From Desulfosarcina ovata subsp. ovata (GTDB lineage Bacteria; Desulfobacterota; Desulfobacteria; Desulfobacterales; Desulfosarcinaceae), in contig NZ_AP021879.1 in NCBI RefSeq assembly GCF_009689005.1, positions 2,418,001 to 2,482,000 of the forward strand: a DNA stretch of 64,000 nucleotides, read 5' to 3'. The position numbers were made by a program, and so were the translations under genes. Positions 48,648 through 57,560 of the stretch are shown in pieces (position 1 is the stretch's first letter; every line of letters starts with the position of its first letter). The notes below the pieces were generated by a model that saw only the letters and a list, made by a program, of their open reading frames with translations, was not told where the DNA came from and ran no database searches.

Positions 48648-50696
48648 ATGTTCAACAACATGAAATTAGGTACCAAAATAGGATTGGGGTTCGGATTGCT
48701 GATTCTCATCGCCATGGCACTAGGCGCCACGGCGGTATGGAACATGAACCGGGTTGGCACGGAGTCCAACCAGCTGGCCAAAGAATTCGCCCCAGAGGTT
48801 GAAATAGCAAACGAACTTGAACGCAATTCCCTTCTGACCATGTTTGCCATGCGCGGGTACACCTATACCGCAGAGTCAGACTTTCTTCAGGAAGGGAAAA
48901 AAAGACTGGCAGAAGTAAAGAAACGCCTCGAAGCTATCAAGACGCTGGCGGATCGTTCGCCTAACTTGGTCAAACTCAAAGCCGCAATTCCCGAAGCCCA
49001 AAAAAGAGTCGCCGAGTACGAGCGCTTGGCCCAGGAGACGGTAGAGACCAATACAAGACTGTCCGATTTGCATGATAAAATGGGTGTCGTAGCATCCACC
49101 TACATGAAGCAGTGCACCGATTTTTTAGCCTCGCAGAACAAGGCCATGAAGAATGAATTCTCGAGCGGAGCGCTTCCGGGAAAACTTTCAGAACGGCTTC
49201 TTAAAATCGCCCTGGTCAACGATATTATCAATATCGGAAACGCGGCGCGAATCGGGAATCTCAAGTCACAAGCCACGCGCGATCCAGAGCTTCTAAAAAC
49301 GACAATTACCAATTTTGGGGTGATTGAGAGTAAACTTGAACAACTGGCGGCGATTACTCGCCAGGAGGTTAACCTCCGGCAAATTGAAGATACACGTCAG
49401 GCAGCGGCCCAATATAAGGAAACCATGAATCTCTTCCTGAGAGATTGGCTTGCCCGAGAAGATCTTGACAAACGCCTCACGGTAGTCGCAGATAAGGTCC
49501 TGGCAAGTGCCCAGAATACATCTAATTCTGGCATCAGCGAAACATTGGAAATCGCTACCATGGCAAATAGCGACCTCTCCAGAGCTTCCACCATCATGAT
49601 TACGGGACTTATCGTGGCGTTAGTCGTGGGAACGTTAATGGCTTTTTTCATTTCCCGCGGCATTACCAAACCCATCAATGCAGCCGTTGCCGGCCTTAAA
49701 GACATCGCCGAGGGTGAAGGGGATCTGACCATGCGCCTTGAGGTTAGCGGCAAGGATGAAGTCGGAGAACTGGCCAGATTGTTCAATCTGTTCATCGACA
49801 AACTGCAGGGCATCATCAAAGATATCGCCGGGGGGGTCGAGACGCTTTCTTCCTCTTCCACCGAGCTTTCCGCTATATCCGAACAGATGACTCAGGGCAT
49901 CACCAATGTATCGGACAAATCCAACACTGTTTCTGCTGCGGCAGAAGAGATGAACGCCAACATGAACAACATGGCCGCCGCTATGGAGCAGTCCGCGACA
50001 AACACCAACATGGTGGCCACGGCATCTGAAGAGATGTCATCCACCATCGGAGAAATCGCCCAGAACGCCGAAAAAGCCCGAGCCATTTCCGACGAGGCCG
50101 CGTCCAAGGCGACGAGCGCGTCGGCCAACATGGACCAATTGGGCACGGCGGCCAAATCCATCGGCAAGGTTATCGAGTCGATTACCGACATTTCCGAGCA
50201 GGTCAATCTGCTGGCCCTGAATGCCACCATCGAGGCGGCCCGTGCCGGTGAAGCGGGTAAAGGCTTCGCCGTGGTGGCCAACGAAATCAAGGAACTGGCC
50301 AAACAGACCGCCGCAGCCACCCAGAACATCAAGGAAGAAATCGAAGGGATTCAAGGGACCACTTCCATGACCGTGGGGCAGATCGCCGAAATCACCCAGG
50401 TAATCACCGATGTTAATCGGGTGGTCGCCAATATTGCCACCGCCGTCGAGCAGCAATCGGCAGCCACTAAAGAAATTGCCTCCAATGTAGCCCAGGCGTC
50501 CCAGGGAATCCAGGAGGTTAACGAAAACGTCAACCAAAGTACTTCGGTGTCCGGTGAAATTTCAGAAGACATCACCGGTGTCAGTGTCTCCATGAATGAA
50601 ATGTCCACCAGCAGCAGCCAAGTCAACCTGAGTGCCCAGGAACTTTCCAAACTTTCCGAGAGCCTCAAACAGATGGTGGATCAGTTCAAGGTGTAA
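48648..50696 (+). CDS. Methyl-accepting chemotaxis protein with helical sensor domain
   Basis: A 682-residue chemoreceptor. Membrane helices at about 12-32 and 308-328 bound a long, almost wholly helical periplasmic domain of about 275 residues, fitting the helical bimodular (HBM) type. HAMP ([20 protein letters not shown]) and the signalling domain with [23 protein letters not shown] follow. A strong AAGGAG site precedes the ATG. Its signalling half is similar to that of the chemoreceptor at 41748, but composition is even along this gene, so it may have been the donor. The ligand is unknown. Confidence 0.94.
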   Translation: MFNNMKLGTKIGLGFGLLILIAMALGATAVWNMNRVGTESNQLAKEFAPEVEIANELERNSLLTMFAMRGYTYTAESDFLQEGKKRLAEVKKRLEAIKTLADRSPNLVKLKAAIPEAQKRVAEYERLAQETVETNTRLSDLHDKMGVVASTYMKQCTDFLASQNKAMKNEFSSGALPGKLSERLLKIALVNDIINIGNAARIGNLKSQATRDPELLKTTITNFGVIESKLEQLAAITRQEVNLRQIEDTRQAAAQYKETMNLFLRDWLAREDLDKRLTVVADKVLASAQNTSNSGISETLEIATMANSDLSRASTIMITGLIVALVVGTLMAFFISRGITKPINAAVAGLKDIAEGEGDLTMRLEVSGKDEVGELARLFNLFIDKLQGIIKDIAGGVETLSSSSTELSAISEQMTQGITNVSDKSNTVSAAAEEMNANMNNMAAAMEQSATNTNMVATASEEMSSTIGEIAQNAEKARAISDEAASKATSASANMDQLGTAAKSIGKVIESITDISEQVNLLALNATIEAARAGEAGKGFAVVANEIKELAKQTAAATQNIKEEIEGIQGTTSMTVGQIAEITQVITDVNRVVANIATAVEQQSAATKEIASNVAQASQGIQEVNENVNQSTSVSGEISEDITGVSVSMNEMSTSSSQVNLSAQELSKLSESLKQMVDQFKV

Positions 50697-50785
50697 TAAC
50701 AGGCTGAAGTAGCGGGGACATTTCAAATCAGGTTCCCGCTACGGCCACATTTAGGGCTGGCGGAAAGAAATAATTCCCCCAGATC

Positions 50786-50883
50786 GCGCCGGATTAGTGG
50801 TCGTCTACAAGGCGCCGCCACCGGTGCATATCGAGAATATGTGCCTGTGGCGGCAACGTGGTAGACGGGCACAAAGACAAGCA
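50786..50883. repeat. Palindromic repeat with compensating stem changes, copy 1
   Basis: The outer stem CGTCTAC (50802-50808) pairs with GTAGACG (50861-50867). The inner stem GCCGCCAC (50814-50821) pairs with GTGGCGGC (50847-50854). The element starts GCGCCGG and ends GACAAGCA. The copy at 56222 has the same layout with changed but still paired stems. Confidence 0.65.
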
Positions 50884-50911
50884 AGATGGGATATTCTTTG
50901 ACAGAAATCGC

Positions 50912-51319
50912 CTAATTCGACAGGCGGGAATAATTTGATGCTTTTCGGTGCATAGGAGGCGGGACATGTTTTCTGAGGATGGTCTTCGGCGGTTTTTCAG
51001 CTTTCCTCAGTTCCAACCCAGTACTGTTTTTCACAACCTCAAAAATATCCTCTGGATCGATCCCCAAATGATCGACCAGATTTTTGGGAATGACCAGGCT
51101 TCCTCTGCCGTTGACACGTATTTTCGTATCAACGTTCTTTTTTTTGCGCTTGGTACTCACATCTTCAATCTTTCCCAAGGCTACCAGCCCATTGTAATAC
51201 GCCGTTTTTAAGGCGGGCACGGTTTTAAAACCGAACCTTTCCATTATCTCGGATTGTGGTGTGCCCATTTCGATCGCCTGAACCAGGGCATTGTGCTCCA
51301 CCAGTTTTTTTCGTGCCAT
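50912..51319 (-). CDS. AbrB/SpoVT-type DNA-binding protein
   Basis: A 135-residue probable transcription regulator. Residues 66-100 form a swapped-hairpin AbrB domain (KIRVNGRGSLVIPKNLVDHL and GIDPEDIFEVVK). The first 50 residues look helix-turn-helix-like (SEIMERFGFKTVPALKTAYY). The C-terminus is basic. A GAGGAA site precedes the ATG. It follows the molybdopterin oxidoreductase gene on the same strand after about 100 bases, so it might regulate it. Antitoxins share this fold, but no toxin gene is adjacent. Confidence 0.75.
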   Translation of the reverse strand: MARKKLVEHNALVQAIEMGTPQSEIMERFGFKTVPALKTAYYNGLVALGKIEDVSTKRKKKNVDTKIRVNGRGSLVIPKNLVDHLGIDPEDIFEVVKNSTGLELRKAEKPPKTILRKHVPPPMHRKASNYSRLSN

Positions 51320-51419
51320 AGTAATTCCTCTTCAAAATCGATTGGTAAAAGCTTTTATGAGAATACTTCGCGGGAAGAATCTTTTCCCCGCTACAACCTT
51401 AATCATCCCGGCTTCACTT

Positions 51420-53489
51420 TCAATATTCCGGTTGATGATTTTTCATTATATTCAGGCAATCATTACAAACCGGCGCCACCTCGACCCGGCTGGCGTGAAA
51501 GGCGCAGGTCTGGCCCGCATCGGTGAGCCGCTGACCGGTGAGCTGGTTGGCCCCCCGGCCGCCCTCATGATGCATGGGCCAGTGGATCCCCTCAGCGACC
51601 AGCAGCCCGGGCCGGGTATCATCGGTCACCCGGGCAGTCAGATGACAGTCCCCCCGATCGTTAAACACGCGTACCGTCTGCTCATCGGTGATCGTTCTGG
51701 CGGCGGCGGTATCGGGATGGATCAGGACAGTCGGCGGTCCGGCGGCCTGCCTCAACGCGTCGATCTCGTTGAAGGCCGAGTTGAGAAAAAGGCGGTGCGG
51801 CGGCGTGATGAAGGCCAACGGAAAGCGTTCTCCGGCGTCGGGATCGGTCATCGGGCGGCCGTCGGGCAGGGGGTCGAGCCCCATCTCAGCCCACTGCCGG
51901 GAGAAAAATTCGACCTTGCCCGAAGGGGTATTGAACCGGTCGGCAAAGGGGCTGTCGGGAATGTTGAGACAGGCGGCCCGGCCGTGGCGCAGTCGATCCA
52001 GGTCCACACCGGCCATGTATGGCGACGGATCCTGAAACAGCCGCTCCACGCATTGATCCTCGGTCATCGAAAAAACATCGTCCGCAAATCCCATGCGCCG
52101 GGCCAGGGCCTGGAAGATCGCCAGGGTCGACCGGCTCTCTCCCACCGGCGGAATGACCGGCTCGGCCAGCTGGATACAGTTATGGCCATAGGCTCGGTAG
52201 AGGTCCTTGACTTCAAAAAAACTCGCCCCGGGGAGGATAATATCTGCCATGCGCGCCGTGTCGGTCATGAACATCTCCTGAACCGAAACGAAGAGGTCCT
52301 CCCGAGCCAGTCCGGTCATCACCATTTGCGACTGGGGCGCAACGGCCGCCGGATTCGAAAGATAGACGTGAAGGTATTTGATCGGCGGCCCATCCAGTTC
52401 GGTCAAGGCCCTGCCCAGATGGACCATGTTGACCTTCCGGGTAGCTGCCGGGCAAAGGTCGGGCCGGGTGAGGAAGGTGAGGTTGGCGGGGGCGCCCCCC
52501 AGGGAGCGGGTAATGCCGGCGCCGGGCCGGGTGAAGGCGCCCACCAGGGCCGGTAAAAGGGCGATGGTGCGCATGGCCATGGCACCGCCCAACTGCCTTG
52601 CCGGCCCCCAGCCGGTTCGGATGTAAGGGGCGTTTGCCCGCCCGTAGCCAAGGGCCAGTGACCGGATCGCTTCGGCATCGATCCCGCAGATATCGGCCGC
52701 CCGCTCCGGTGGATACTCGGCTGCCCGCCGGGAAAAAGGGTCGAAGCCGACGGTGCGCTTCTCGATGAAGTCGTGATCGATCAGACCTTCGGCGATGAGC
52801 ACGTTCATCACGGCCAAGGCAAGCGCCGCATCGGTTCCCGGCCGGATCATCAAGTGGACGTCGGCGCGCCGGGCCGTTTCGGTGCGATAGGGATCGATGA
52901 CGGTCAGCCGGGCACCTTTCTTGCGGGCCTGCTGAAAAAACGGCCAGGCATGCAGGTTCGTGGTCAGTGTGTTGGACCCCCAGACAACGATGAAATCGGA
53001 ATTCACCGATGCGCTGATGGCCGTGGACGGGCCGCGGCCCAGGCTGGCCTCGAATCCGGCGCTGGCTGCCGGGCCGCATATGGTCGGGATCATCCGGCTG
53101 GCGCCCAGGCAGTGAAAAAGGGCATGGCCCGCATGGCGATGGATCATTCCCATGTGGCCGGCGTAGTAGTATGGCAGGATCGCCTGCGGCCCATACCGAT
53201 CCACCACTGCCGTCATCCGGCCGGCAATCTCGTCCAGAGCCGCATCCCAGGAAATCGGTGAGAACTGCCCGGAGCCTTTGGGTCCGGTCCGTTTGAGCGG
53301 GGTGATAATCCGTTCGGCATGGTGGACATGCTCGGGGAAGTATTTGGCCTTCCTGCAGATGAATCCCCGGGTGATCGGATGATCGGGATCGCCCTTGACG
53401 ACCGTGATCCGCCCGTCTTCGACCCGCACCAGAAGACCGCAGGTATCGGGACAATCCTTGGTACACACCGAACGCTTCCACAAAGCCAT
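51420..53489 (-). CDS. Molybdopterin-dependent oxidoreductase with one [4Fe-4S] cluster
   Basis: A 689-residue member of the DMSO reductase family. The N-terminus holds cluster ligands Cys9, Cys13, Cys17 and Cys45 (CTKDCPDTCGLLV, then FICRK). Central motifs such as IVVWGSNTLTTNLHAW and RTGWGPARQLGGAMA bind the bis-molybdopterin cofactor, and the C-terminal cofactor domain contains VRVFNDRGDCHLTARV. There is no Tat signal, so it is likely cytoplasmic. No partner Fe-S or membrane subunit is nearby. The substrate cannot be told. A strong AAGGAG precedes the ATG. Confidence 0.9.
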   Translation of the reverse strand: MALWKRSVCTKDCPDTCGLLVRVEDGRITVVKGDPDHPITRGFICRKAKYFPEHVHHAERIITPLKRTGPKGSGQFSPISWDAALDEIAGRMTAVVDRYGPQAILPYYYAGHMGMIHRHAGHALFHCLGASRMIPTICGPAASAGFEASLGRGPSTAISASVNSDFIVVWGSNTLTTNLHAWPFFQQARKKGARLTVIDPYRTETARRADVHLMIRPGTDAALALAVMNVLIAEGLIDHDFIEKRTVGFDPFSRRAAEYPPERAADICGIDAEAIRSLALGYGRANAPYIRTGWGPARQLGGAMAMRTIALLPALVGAFTRPGAGITRSLGGAPANLTFLTRPDLCPAATRKVNMVHLGRALTELDGPPIKYLHVYLSNPAAVAPQSQMVMTGLAREDLFVSVQEMFMTDTARMADIILPGASFFEVKDLYRAYGHNCIQLAEPVIPPVGESRSTLAIFQALARRMGFADDVFSMTEDQCVERLFQDPSPYMAGVDLDRLRHGRAACLNIPDSPFADRFNTPSGKVEFFSRQWAEMGLDPLPDGRPMTDPDAGERFPLAFITPPHRLFLNSAFNEIDALRQAAGPPTVLIHPDTAAARTITDEQTVRVFNDRGDCHLTARVTDDTRPGLLVAEGIHWPMHHEGGRGANQLTGQRLTDAGQTCAFHASRVEVAPVCNDCLNIMKNHQPEY

Positions 53490-53539
53490 ATTTTATACTC
53501 CTTCAGGATGGTGGAATTATTTCTTTCCGCCAGCCTTAT

Positions 53540-53704
53540 CTACTCTTTTTTAATCAAGGGAATAAGAAAAAACAGGCAGGAAACCAAAAAAATGATACTG
53601 CCGATCAAAGTCAAAAGATCCCGGTTTTTAATGCTTGCCGCGATGAAGAAAAAAGCGCAGATGACAAAAAGAAGCCAACCGATTAACTGCTGTTTGGTAG
53701 TCAT
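53540..53704 (-). CDS. Small two-helix membrane protein
   Basis: A 54-residue hydrophobic protein. The start at 53704 (MTTKQQLIGWLLF) is chosen over an upstream in-frame codon at 53743 because a GGGAT site lies near it. Two membrane helices (about 8-22 and 29-48) are joined by a short basic loop (SIKNRD), ending in IPLIKKE. It lies 50 bases upstream of the oxidoreductase on the same strand. I do not recognise a family. Confidence 0.55.
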   Translation of the reverse strand: MTTKQQLIGWLLFVICAFFFIAASIKNRDLLTLIGSIIFLVSCLFFLIPLIKKE

Positions 53705-54015
53705 GACAGATTTATCCCTATAGTTGCATAAAAAGAGCACCATACGATTTAAGAAGATGGCGTGCCATGGGGGACAACGGGCCCGGCATTGGAGTGAAGC
53801 CGGGACCCATTGGGGCAGATCCCGGCTTCAAGGAGGATAAAAGATGGAATGTTGGTTGATTTCCACCTGCCAAATAATCTGATCACCCATTGCGGCCATG
53901 TCAACCGCTTTTGGTGCGGATTCCTCCATCGGTGACCACCCCGAACTCAGCCTGAGCATGAAAGAACGGTTGGCAGCGTCGGTTTTTCGTCAACCAGGCC
54001 ACTGCGCTCGGCCCT
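53705..54015. other. Intergenic region with hairpin
   Basis: 311 bases without a gene between two minus-strand genes. It holds a perfect 10-base stem: GAAGCCGGGA (53796-53805) and TCCCGGCTTC (53820-53829), without a T tract. The stretch 53850-54015 shows nothing recognisable. Confidence 0.5.
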
Positions 54016-54615
54016 TTAAAGGCCTCCTTCCCCGGTTAAATATCCTTTTCCCATGCTGACAAAAGCGTCCATGACCAGCCAGGCCCGTGCGCCGAAAACA
54101 ATACCGCTACGCTGCAGCAGATTCCGTACCGCATCTCGATCCATCATAAAGACTTCGATATCCTCCGAATCCTCGTTGCGGCATGTATCGGGCGTTCCCC
54201 CAACCTCGGCAAAGGCGACGGAAATGGCTTCGTCCGTAATGCCCGCCGAAGAAAAAATGGCCGGGCTGTGGCGGTAGACGCGCACCAGGTCCAGCCCGGT
54301 TTCCTCATACAGTTCCCGGCCTGCGGCAGCCGCCAGATCTTCACCCGGGTCAAGCAGCCCGGCGGGAAAGCCGTACTGATAGCCCCCCACGGGAATACGG
54401 AACTCCTTGATCACCACCAGTTTGTTTTCCTGCCGATGGTACGGCACGATAATCACCGCATCCGGGTGTCCGACGTTGCCGCTAATGCATTTGGGCTGCT
54501 CGCCCCGGCTGACCATGTACCAGTTCTTCAGGTTGCCCCGCTGGTCCTCATACCTCACCGCAACCACGTTTACAAATTTGCTTTTGTTGACAACCGTCGA
54601 ATCGATAATTTTCAT
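54016..54615 (-). CDS. Nudix hydrolase, ADP-ribose pyrophosphatase-like
   Basis: A 199-residue hydrolase of nucleoside diphosphate derivatives. The Nudix box is complete: GLLDPGEDLAAAAGRELYEE followed by TGL, matching Gx5Ex7REUxEExGU, near residues 86-108. The upstream strand VIIVPYHRQENKLVVIKEFR and FRIPVGGYQYGFPAG resemble ADP-ribose pyrophosphatases. A GGGAG site precedes the ATG. Substrate specificity is inference. It is divergent from trmB. Confidence 0.9.
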   Translation of the reverse strand: MKIIDSTVVNKSKFVNVVAVRYEDQRGNLKNWYMVSRGEQPKCISGNVGHPDAVIIVPYHRQENKLVVIKEFRIPVGGYQYGFPAGLLDPGEDLAAAAGRELYEETGLDLVRVYRHSPAIFSSAGITDEAISVAFAEVGGTPDTCRNEDSEDIEVFMMDRDAVRNLLQRSGIVFGARAWLVMDAFVSMGKGYLTGEGGL

Positions 54616-54742
54616 TTTGCTCCCTGAACAGACCGCCTGAATGTTGATGGTTTCATTGTCGATATATTTTTAGTATCTTCGGCATCCTCATCGAATCATC
54701 AACTGCTCAGTATCGCTGCTGACAAAAAAAGGCCATCATTGC

Positions 54743-55417
54743 ATGCCCAAAAATAAACGTCAAAAACATCGGCGCGTCAAAACCCTGCCCAACGTAACCA
54801 TTACGGAATCGGGCGCCACCATATCATCTGGCCCCTATCCATGGAATGAAAACCGTTATGATGGCATGAAAAGGGTATTGGAACTGGGTTGCGGAAAAGG
54901 CGAGCACAGCCTTGCCTTCGCCGCCGCCAATCCGGACGCCCTTTGTGTGGGCGTGGACCGCAAAAGCCATCGGATCTGTGTCGGCGCCGAGACGGCCATG
55001 GCAAAGGGGCTTGACAATGTCCAGTTTCTGCGGGCCCCGATTGAGTGCCTTGCAGCGTTTTTTGCCAACCAGTCGATCCATGAAATCTGGCTGACCTTTC
55101 CGGATCCCCATCCGAAGCCCCGTACCAGCCACCTGAGGCTATCCGCCCCCCGATTTCTGGACACGTATGCAGCCCTGCTCGTCCCCGGCGGCAAGGTAAA
55201 CCTGAAAACAGACAGCCATCTGCTTTTCGATTATACGCATGAATCGGTCGCCCGGTGGGGAGGACACGTGGTGGTGGCCGCGGACAATCTCCACAAAACG
55301 GATGATGGTGGTATCGGTGCCCGTGAGGTGGTTTCCGCTTTCGAGTATGCCGCTCGCGCAAGGGGAGAAACGATTAAATATATGGCATTCGAATTGAGCG
55401 GTATGGGAGTTACCTGA
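54743..55417 (+). CDS. trmB: tRNA (guanine-N7)-methyltransferase
   Basis: Methylates G46 of tRNAs with S-adenosylmethionine. The 224-residue protein has the SAM-binding GCGKG motif (VLELGCGKGEHSLAFAAANP) and the family signature IWLTFPDPHPKPRTSHLRL. NLKTDSHLLFDYTHE completes the active-site region. The N-terminal tail is short and basic (MPKNKRQKHRRVK). The stop codon is inside a 10-base inverted repeat (55415-55444). Confidence 0.95.
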   Translation: MPKNKRQKHRRVKTLPNVTITESGATISSGPYPWNENRYDGMKRVLELGCGKGEHSLAFAAANPDALCVGVDRKSHRICVGAETAMAKGLDNVQFLRAPIECLAAFFANQSIHEIWLTFPDPHPKPRTSHLRLSAPRFLDTYAALLVPGGKVNLKTDSHLLFDYTHESVARWGGHVVVAADNLHKTDDGGIGAREVVSAFEYAARARGETIKYMAFELSGMGVT

Positions 55418-55444
55418 CGGATGAACAGGGATGCTCATCCGTCA
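55415..55444. repeat. Inverted repeat over the trmB stop codon
   Basis: TGACGGATGA and TCATCCGTCA form a perfect 10-base stem around a 10-base loop. There is no T tract, so it may stabilise or end the transcript but is not a classical terminator. Confidence 0.5.
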
Positions 55445-55548
55445 GCCGTGATGGTGCTGGGATGGGGAAGGATCAGGCAATGGCAGAAATTGTGACCGGT
55501 ATCGAGCGGGTCGCTGGTCCGCATGGAACCGTTGAATGAAGCGCATGG

Positions 55549-55866
55549 TTAGATCACCTTCAGTACGGTGTCCTCCTTTTCGTGATAGACGGGCGCGCCC
55601 AGTTCGGCCAGGGAAAAATTGTAAAATACATGGTGGCCGTCATAGTCCAGTACGCGCAGATCGTCGGTCTGTTTCAGATCGCCCATGATGATGTTGAATT
55701 GAAGGCCGTACTTATCTTTGACCAGCGCTTCGGGGATTTCATAGGCAATGAATTTCCTGATCCCTTTCTGTTCCAGTTTGTTCACCAGCATCGGATCGTT
55801 CAGTTCGCCATAGGTGGTCAGAATCAGAATCGGACCGGTCCCGGTAAAAAAGACGCCTGCTTTCAT
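55549..55866 (-). CDS. Small conserved-looking protein of unknown function
   Basis: A 105-residue cytoplasmic protein with an excellent AAGGAGG site, which supports it being real. It reads as mixed alpha/beta: MKAGVFFTGTGPILILTTYG, LVNKLEQKGIRKFIAYEIPE and YDGHHVFYNFSLAELGAPVY. No catalytic motif or membrane segment is seen. Neighbours (trmB, repeats) give no hint. Confidence 0.65.
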   Translation of the reverse strand: MKAGVFFTGTGPILILTTYGELNDPMLVNKLEQKGIRKFIAYEIPEALVKDKYGLQFNIIMGDLKQTDDLRVLDYDGHHVFYNFSLAELGAPVYHEKEDTVLKVI

Positions 55867-56221
55867 GGTACACCTCCTTGGTTCAGGGTTCCTGTTTATA
55901 TGGAAGCCACCTCAACCGGGCGTTACCGGAGATGCCGGTTTAGGGTTCGAACCGGTTGAAGCCGCTTCGCAATATCGGACAGGTACCCGCAGGCACGGGG
56001 ACGAAACAGCAATGGATGACGGGCAGCTGACGCGCCATCGCATCGGGCAGGCAGAATCCCCGGCTCGCCGGGTCTGCGAGTACTGCCGACATAAAAGGCC
56101 ATTGACCACGATAACAGTGCGTTGAATCACGTTGCGCAAGAATGGAAACCGCCGGGCAGCACTATCGATCGATCACGAAATGGGGAGTAAGGATCGGGGA
56201 TGAAATTAATTGAACGTAATT

Positions 56222-56320
56222 GCGCCGGGCTTGTGTTCGTCTTCAAGGCGCATCAACGGTTGCATACCGGGAGTATGTGGCCGTTGATGCAACGCGGAAG
56301 ACGGGCGCAAGAACAAGCAA
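56222..56320. repeat. Palindromic repeat with compensating stem changes, copy 2
   Basis: The outer stem CGTCTTC (56238-56244) pairs with GAAGACG (56297-56303). The inner stem GCATCAACGG (56250-56259) pairs with CCGTTGATGC (56281-56290). Same start (GCGCCGG), same length and same end (ACAAGCA) as the copy at 50786. Confidence 0.65.
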
Positions 56321-56497
56321 TTTCGTTTAATTAATAAAATTCCCGATCCTAAATACCACGGATGTCGGTTGTACGAGGCGCATGTGCGCGCAGACAGGCA
56401 AGATGCACGGCAGGAAGCAAATTGGATCGTTTGAACGCGTTTATGTTTTCAGTTTACTATAGCCTTGGAGAATGTCAAGGGGTACCGGTCAGCCAGG

Positions 56498-56715
56498 CAG
56501 GGCAATCGCATGTAACCTTGGTATGTGATGTGTTTTACAGGGTGATCGCTACGGATCGTTACTATGATCCAAATCGAAATCGGGATCGCTATCGAAATCG
56601 AAATCGAAAAAAAACTGGGAACCGTCTATTGCCCTTTTGTCAACCAGTGATTCCAATATACATCGTCGATTTCGACTTCGATTTCGATAAACCTGAGTTA
56701 AATGCGATTGCCCTG
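56498..56715. mobile_element. Family-A miniature element, copy 3, with hexanucleotide palindrome inside
   Basis: 218 bases from CAGGGCAATCGCATGTAA to AATGCGATTGCCCTG. Flanks GTCAGCCAGG and GTAAGATAGG match at 7 of 10, an eroded target duplication. Inside, ATCGAAATCGAAATCGAAA (56591-56609) is mirrored by TTTCGACTTCGATTTCGAT (56670-56688) with one mismatch, so tandem AAATCG units form a secondary hairpin. Confidence 0.75.
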
Positions 56716-56881
56716 GTAAGATAGGGGATTTGCATACCGTTGCCCCCACCCGAACGCAACGCCTTTGAATGTCAAAGGCCCAATGACAAATGACAAATGG
56801 TGAAATCCTGTCCCATTTGAATCGATTTCATCCGTCACCGGATGGTGTCCGTCGCCGCTGGACACAGGCATTCCGGCAGGC

Positions 56882-57439
56882 TTACACGCCTTTGTCCAGA
56901 AGCCGCGGATCGCTTTTCAGGCGGGCCTGAATTCCCCGGCCGACCTGCCAGTTGCGTGAAAAGTCGGACCAGAAGGTTTCCTCCCTGGCTTTCCAGTCGG
57001 GACCAAAGCGCTCGTCAAAATAATCACCCAGCCGATCGAAAAGCAGTTTCCAGGGCGGCTTGCCCTCGGCCTGGGCCGCTAGCAGGGATTCCAGCAGGTC
57101 GTCCAGTTCGATGAGGGTCTCTTTGGGCAGGTAGGAGATGGCCCCTTTGCGGATGGAGGCCATGAGGGTTTCCGGGCTGATCGCATGGGCGGTCAGCATC
57201 ACCGTGGGAATGCCTTTGGCCACGGCCTCTTCCAACAGAACCAGGCCGTTCACCCCCATGATGTCCAGGATGGCCAAATCATACCGGCCGGTGTTGATCT
57301 TCTCCGAAGCGGTCTGGTAGTCGCGGGCGCTGTCCACGTCAGCCATATCGAGAATATCGACGATGGTTTCGAGGATGTCGGCTTCGTCATCCACGGCCAA
57401 GATGCGTTTTCCGGAAAGGTACGATGGGTTGGCGGTCAT
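56882..57439 (-). CDS. Response regulator with short C-terminal extension
   Basis: A 185-residue protein. I start at 57439 (MTANPSYLSGKRI, AAAGGA site). The receiver (about 12-125) has acidic residues VDDEAD, the phospho-acceptor Asp in LAILDIMG, a conserved Thr in VMLTAHA and Lys in SYLPKETL. The last 60 residues (LFDRLGDYFDERFGPDWKAR) are helical and Trp-rich, without a DNA-binding motif, so output is likely protein contact. Two histidine kinase genes lie directly upstream on the same strand. Confidence 0.85.
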   Translation of the reverse strand: MTANPSYLSGKRILAVDDEADILETIVDILDMADVDSARDYQTASEKINTGRYDLAILDIMGVNGLVLLEEAVAKGIPTVMLTAHAISPETLMASIRKGAISYLPKETLIELDDLLESLLAAQAEGKPPWKLLFDRLGDYFDERFGPDWKAREETFWSDFSRNWQVGRGIQARLKSDPRLLDKGV

Positions 57440-57560
57440 GTTTTTTCCTTTACAGTCGGTTGATCCGGTAAATGGGTTACGGCTTCGATTCAGGTTCACA
57501 TCTCGCAAAGCGACATGATGGTCGCGATGGCCGGCACCATCATCCCCGCCGGCGTGGGGA

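Larger units (their letters stand above)
55867..56881. other. 1-kb repeat-rich non-coding region
   Basis: No supportable gene. It contains the second covarying palindrome (56222-56320), a family-A miniature element with an internal hexanucleotide palindrome (56498-56715), and a short direct repeat of AATGACAA near 56782-56799. The part 55867-56221 has no recognised feature. Confidence 0.6.

Noticed and set aside
50912..51319. Antitoxin of a toxin-antitoxin pair
   Set aside because: The AbrB fold fits, but no small toxin gene lies on either side.
54801..55361. A 186-codon minus-strand frame opposite trmB
   Set aside because: It is fully antisense to trmB, whose motifs are unmistakable.
56571..56690. 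Short regularly spaced ATCGAA units suggesting a CRISPR-like array
   Set aside because: Units are 6 bases with no unique spacers, arranged as two mirrored arms inside a miniature element; no cas genes.
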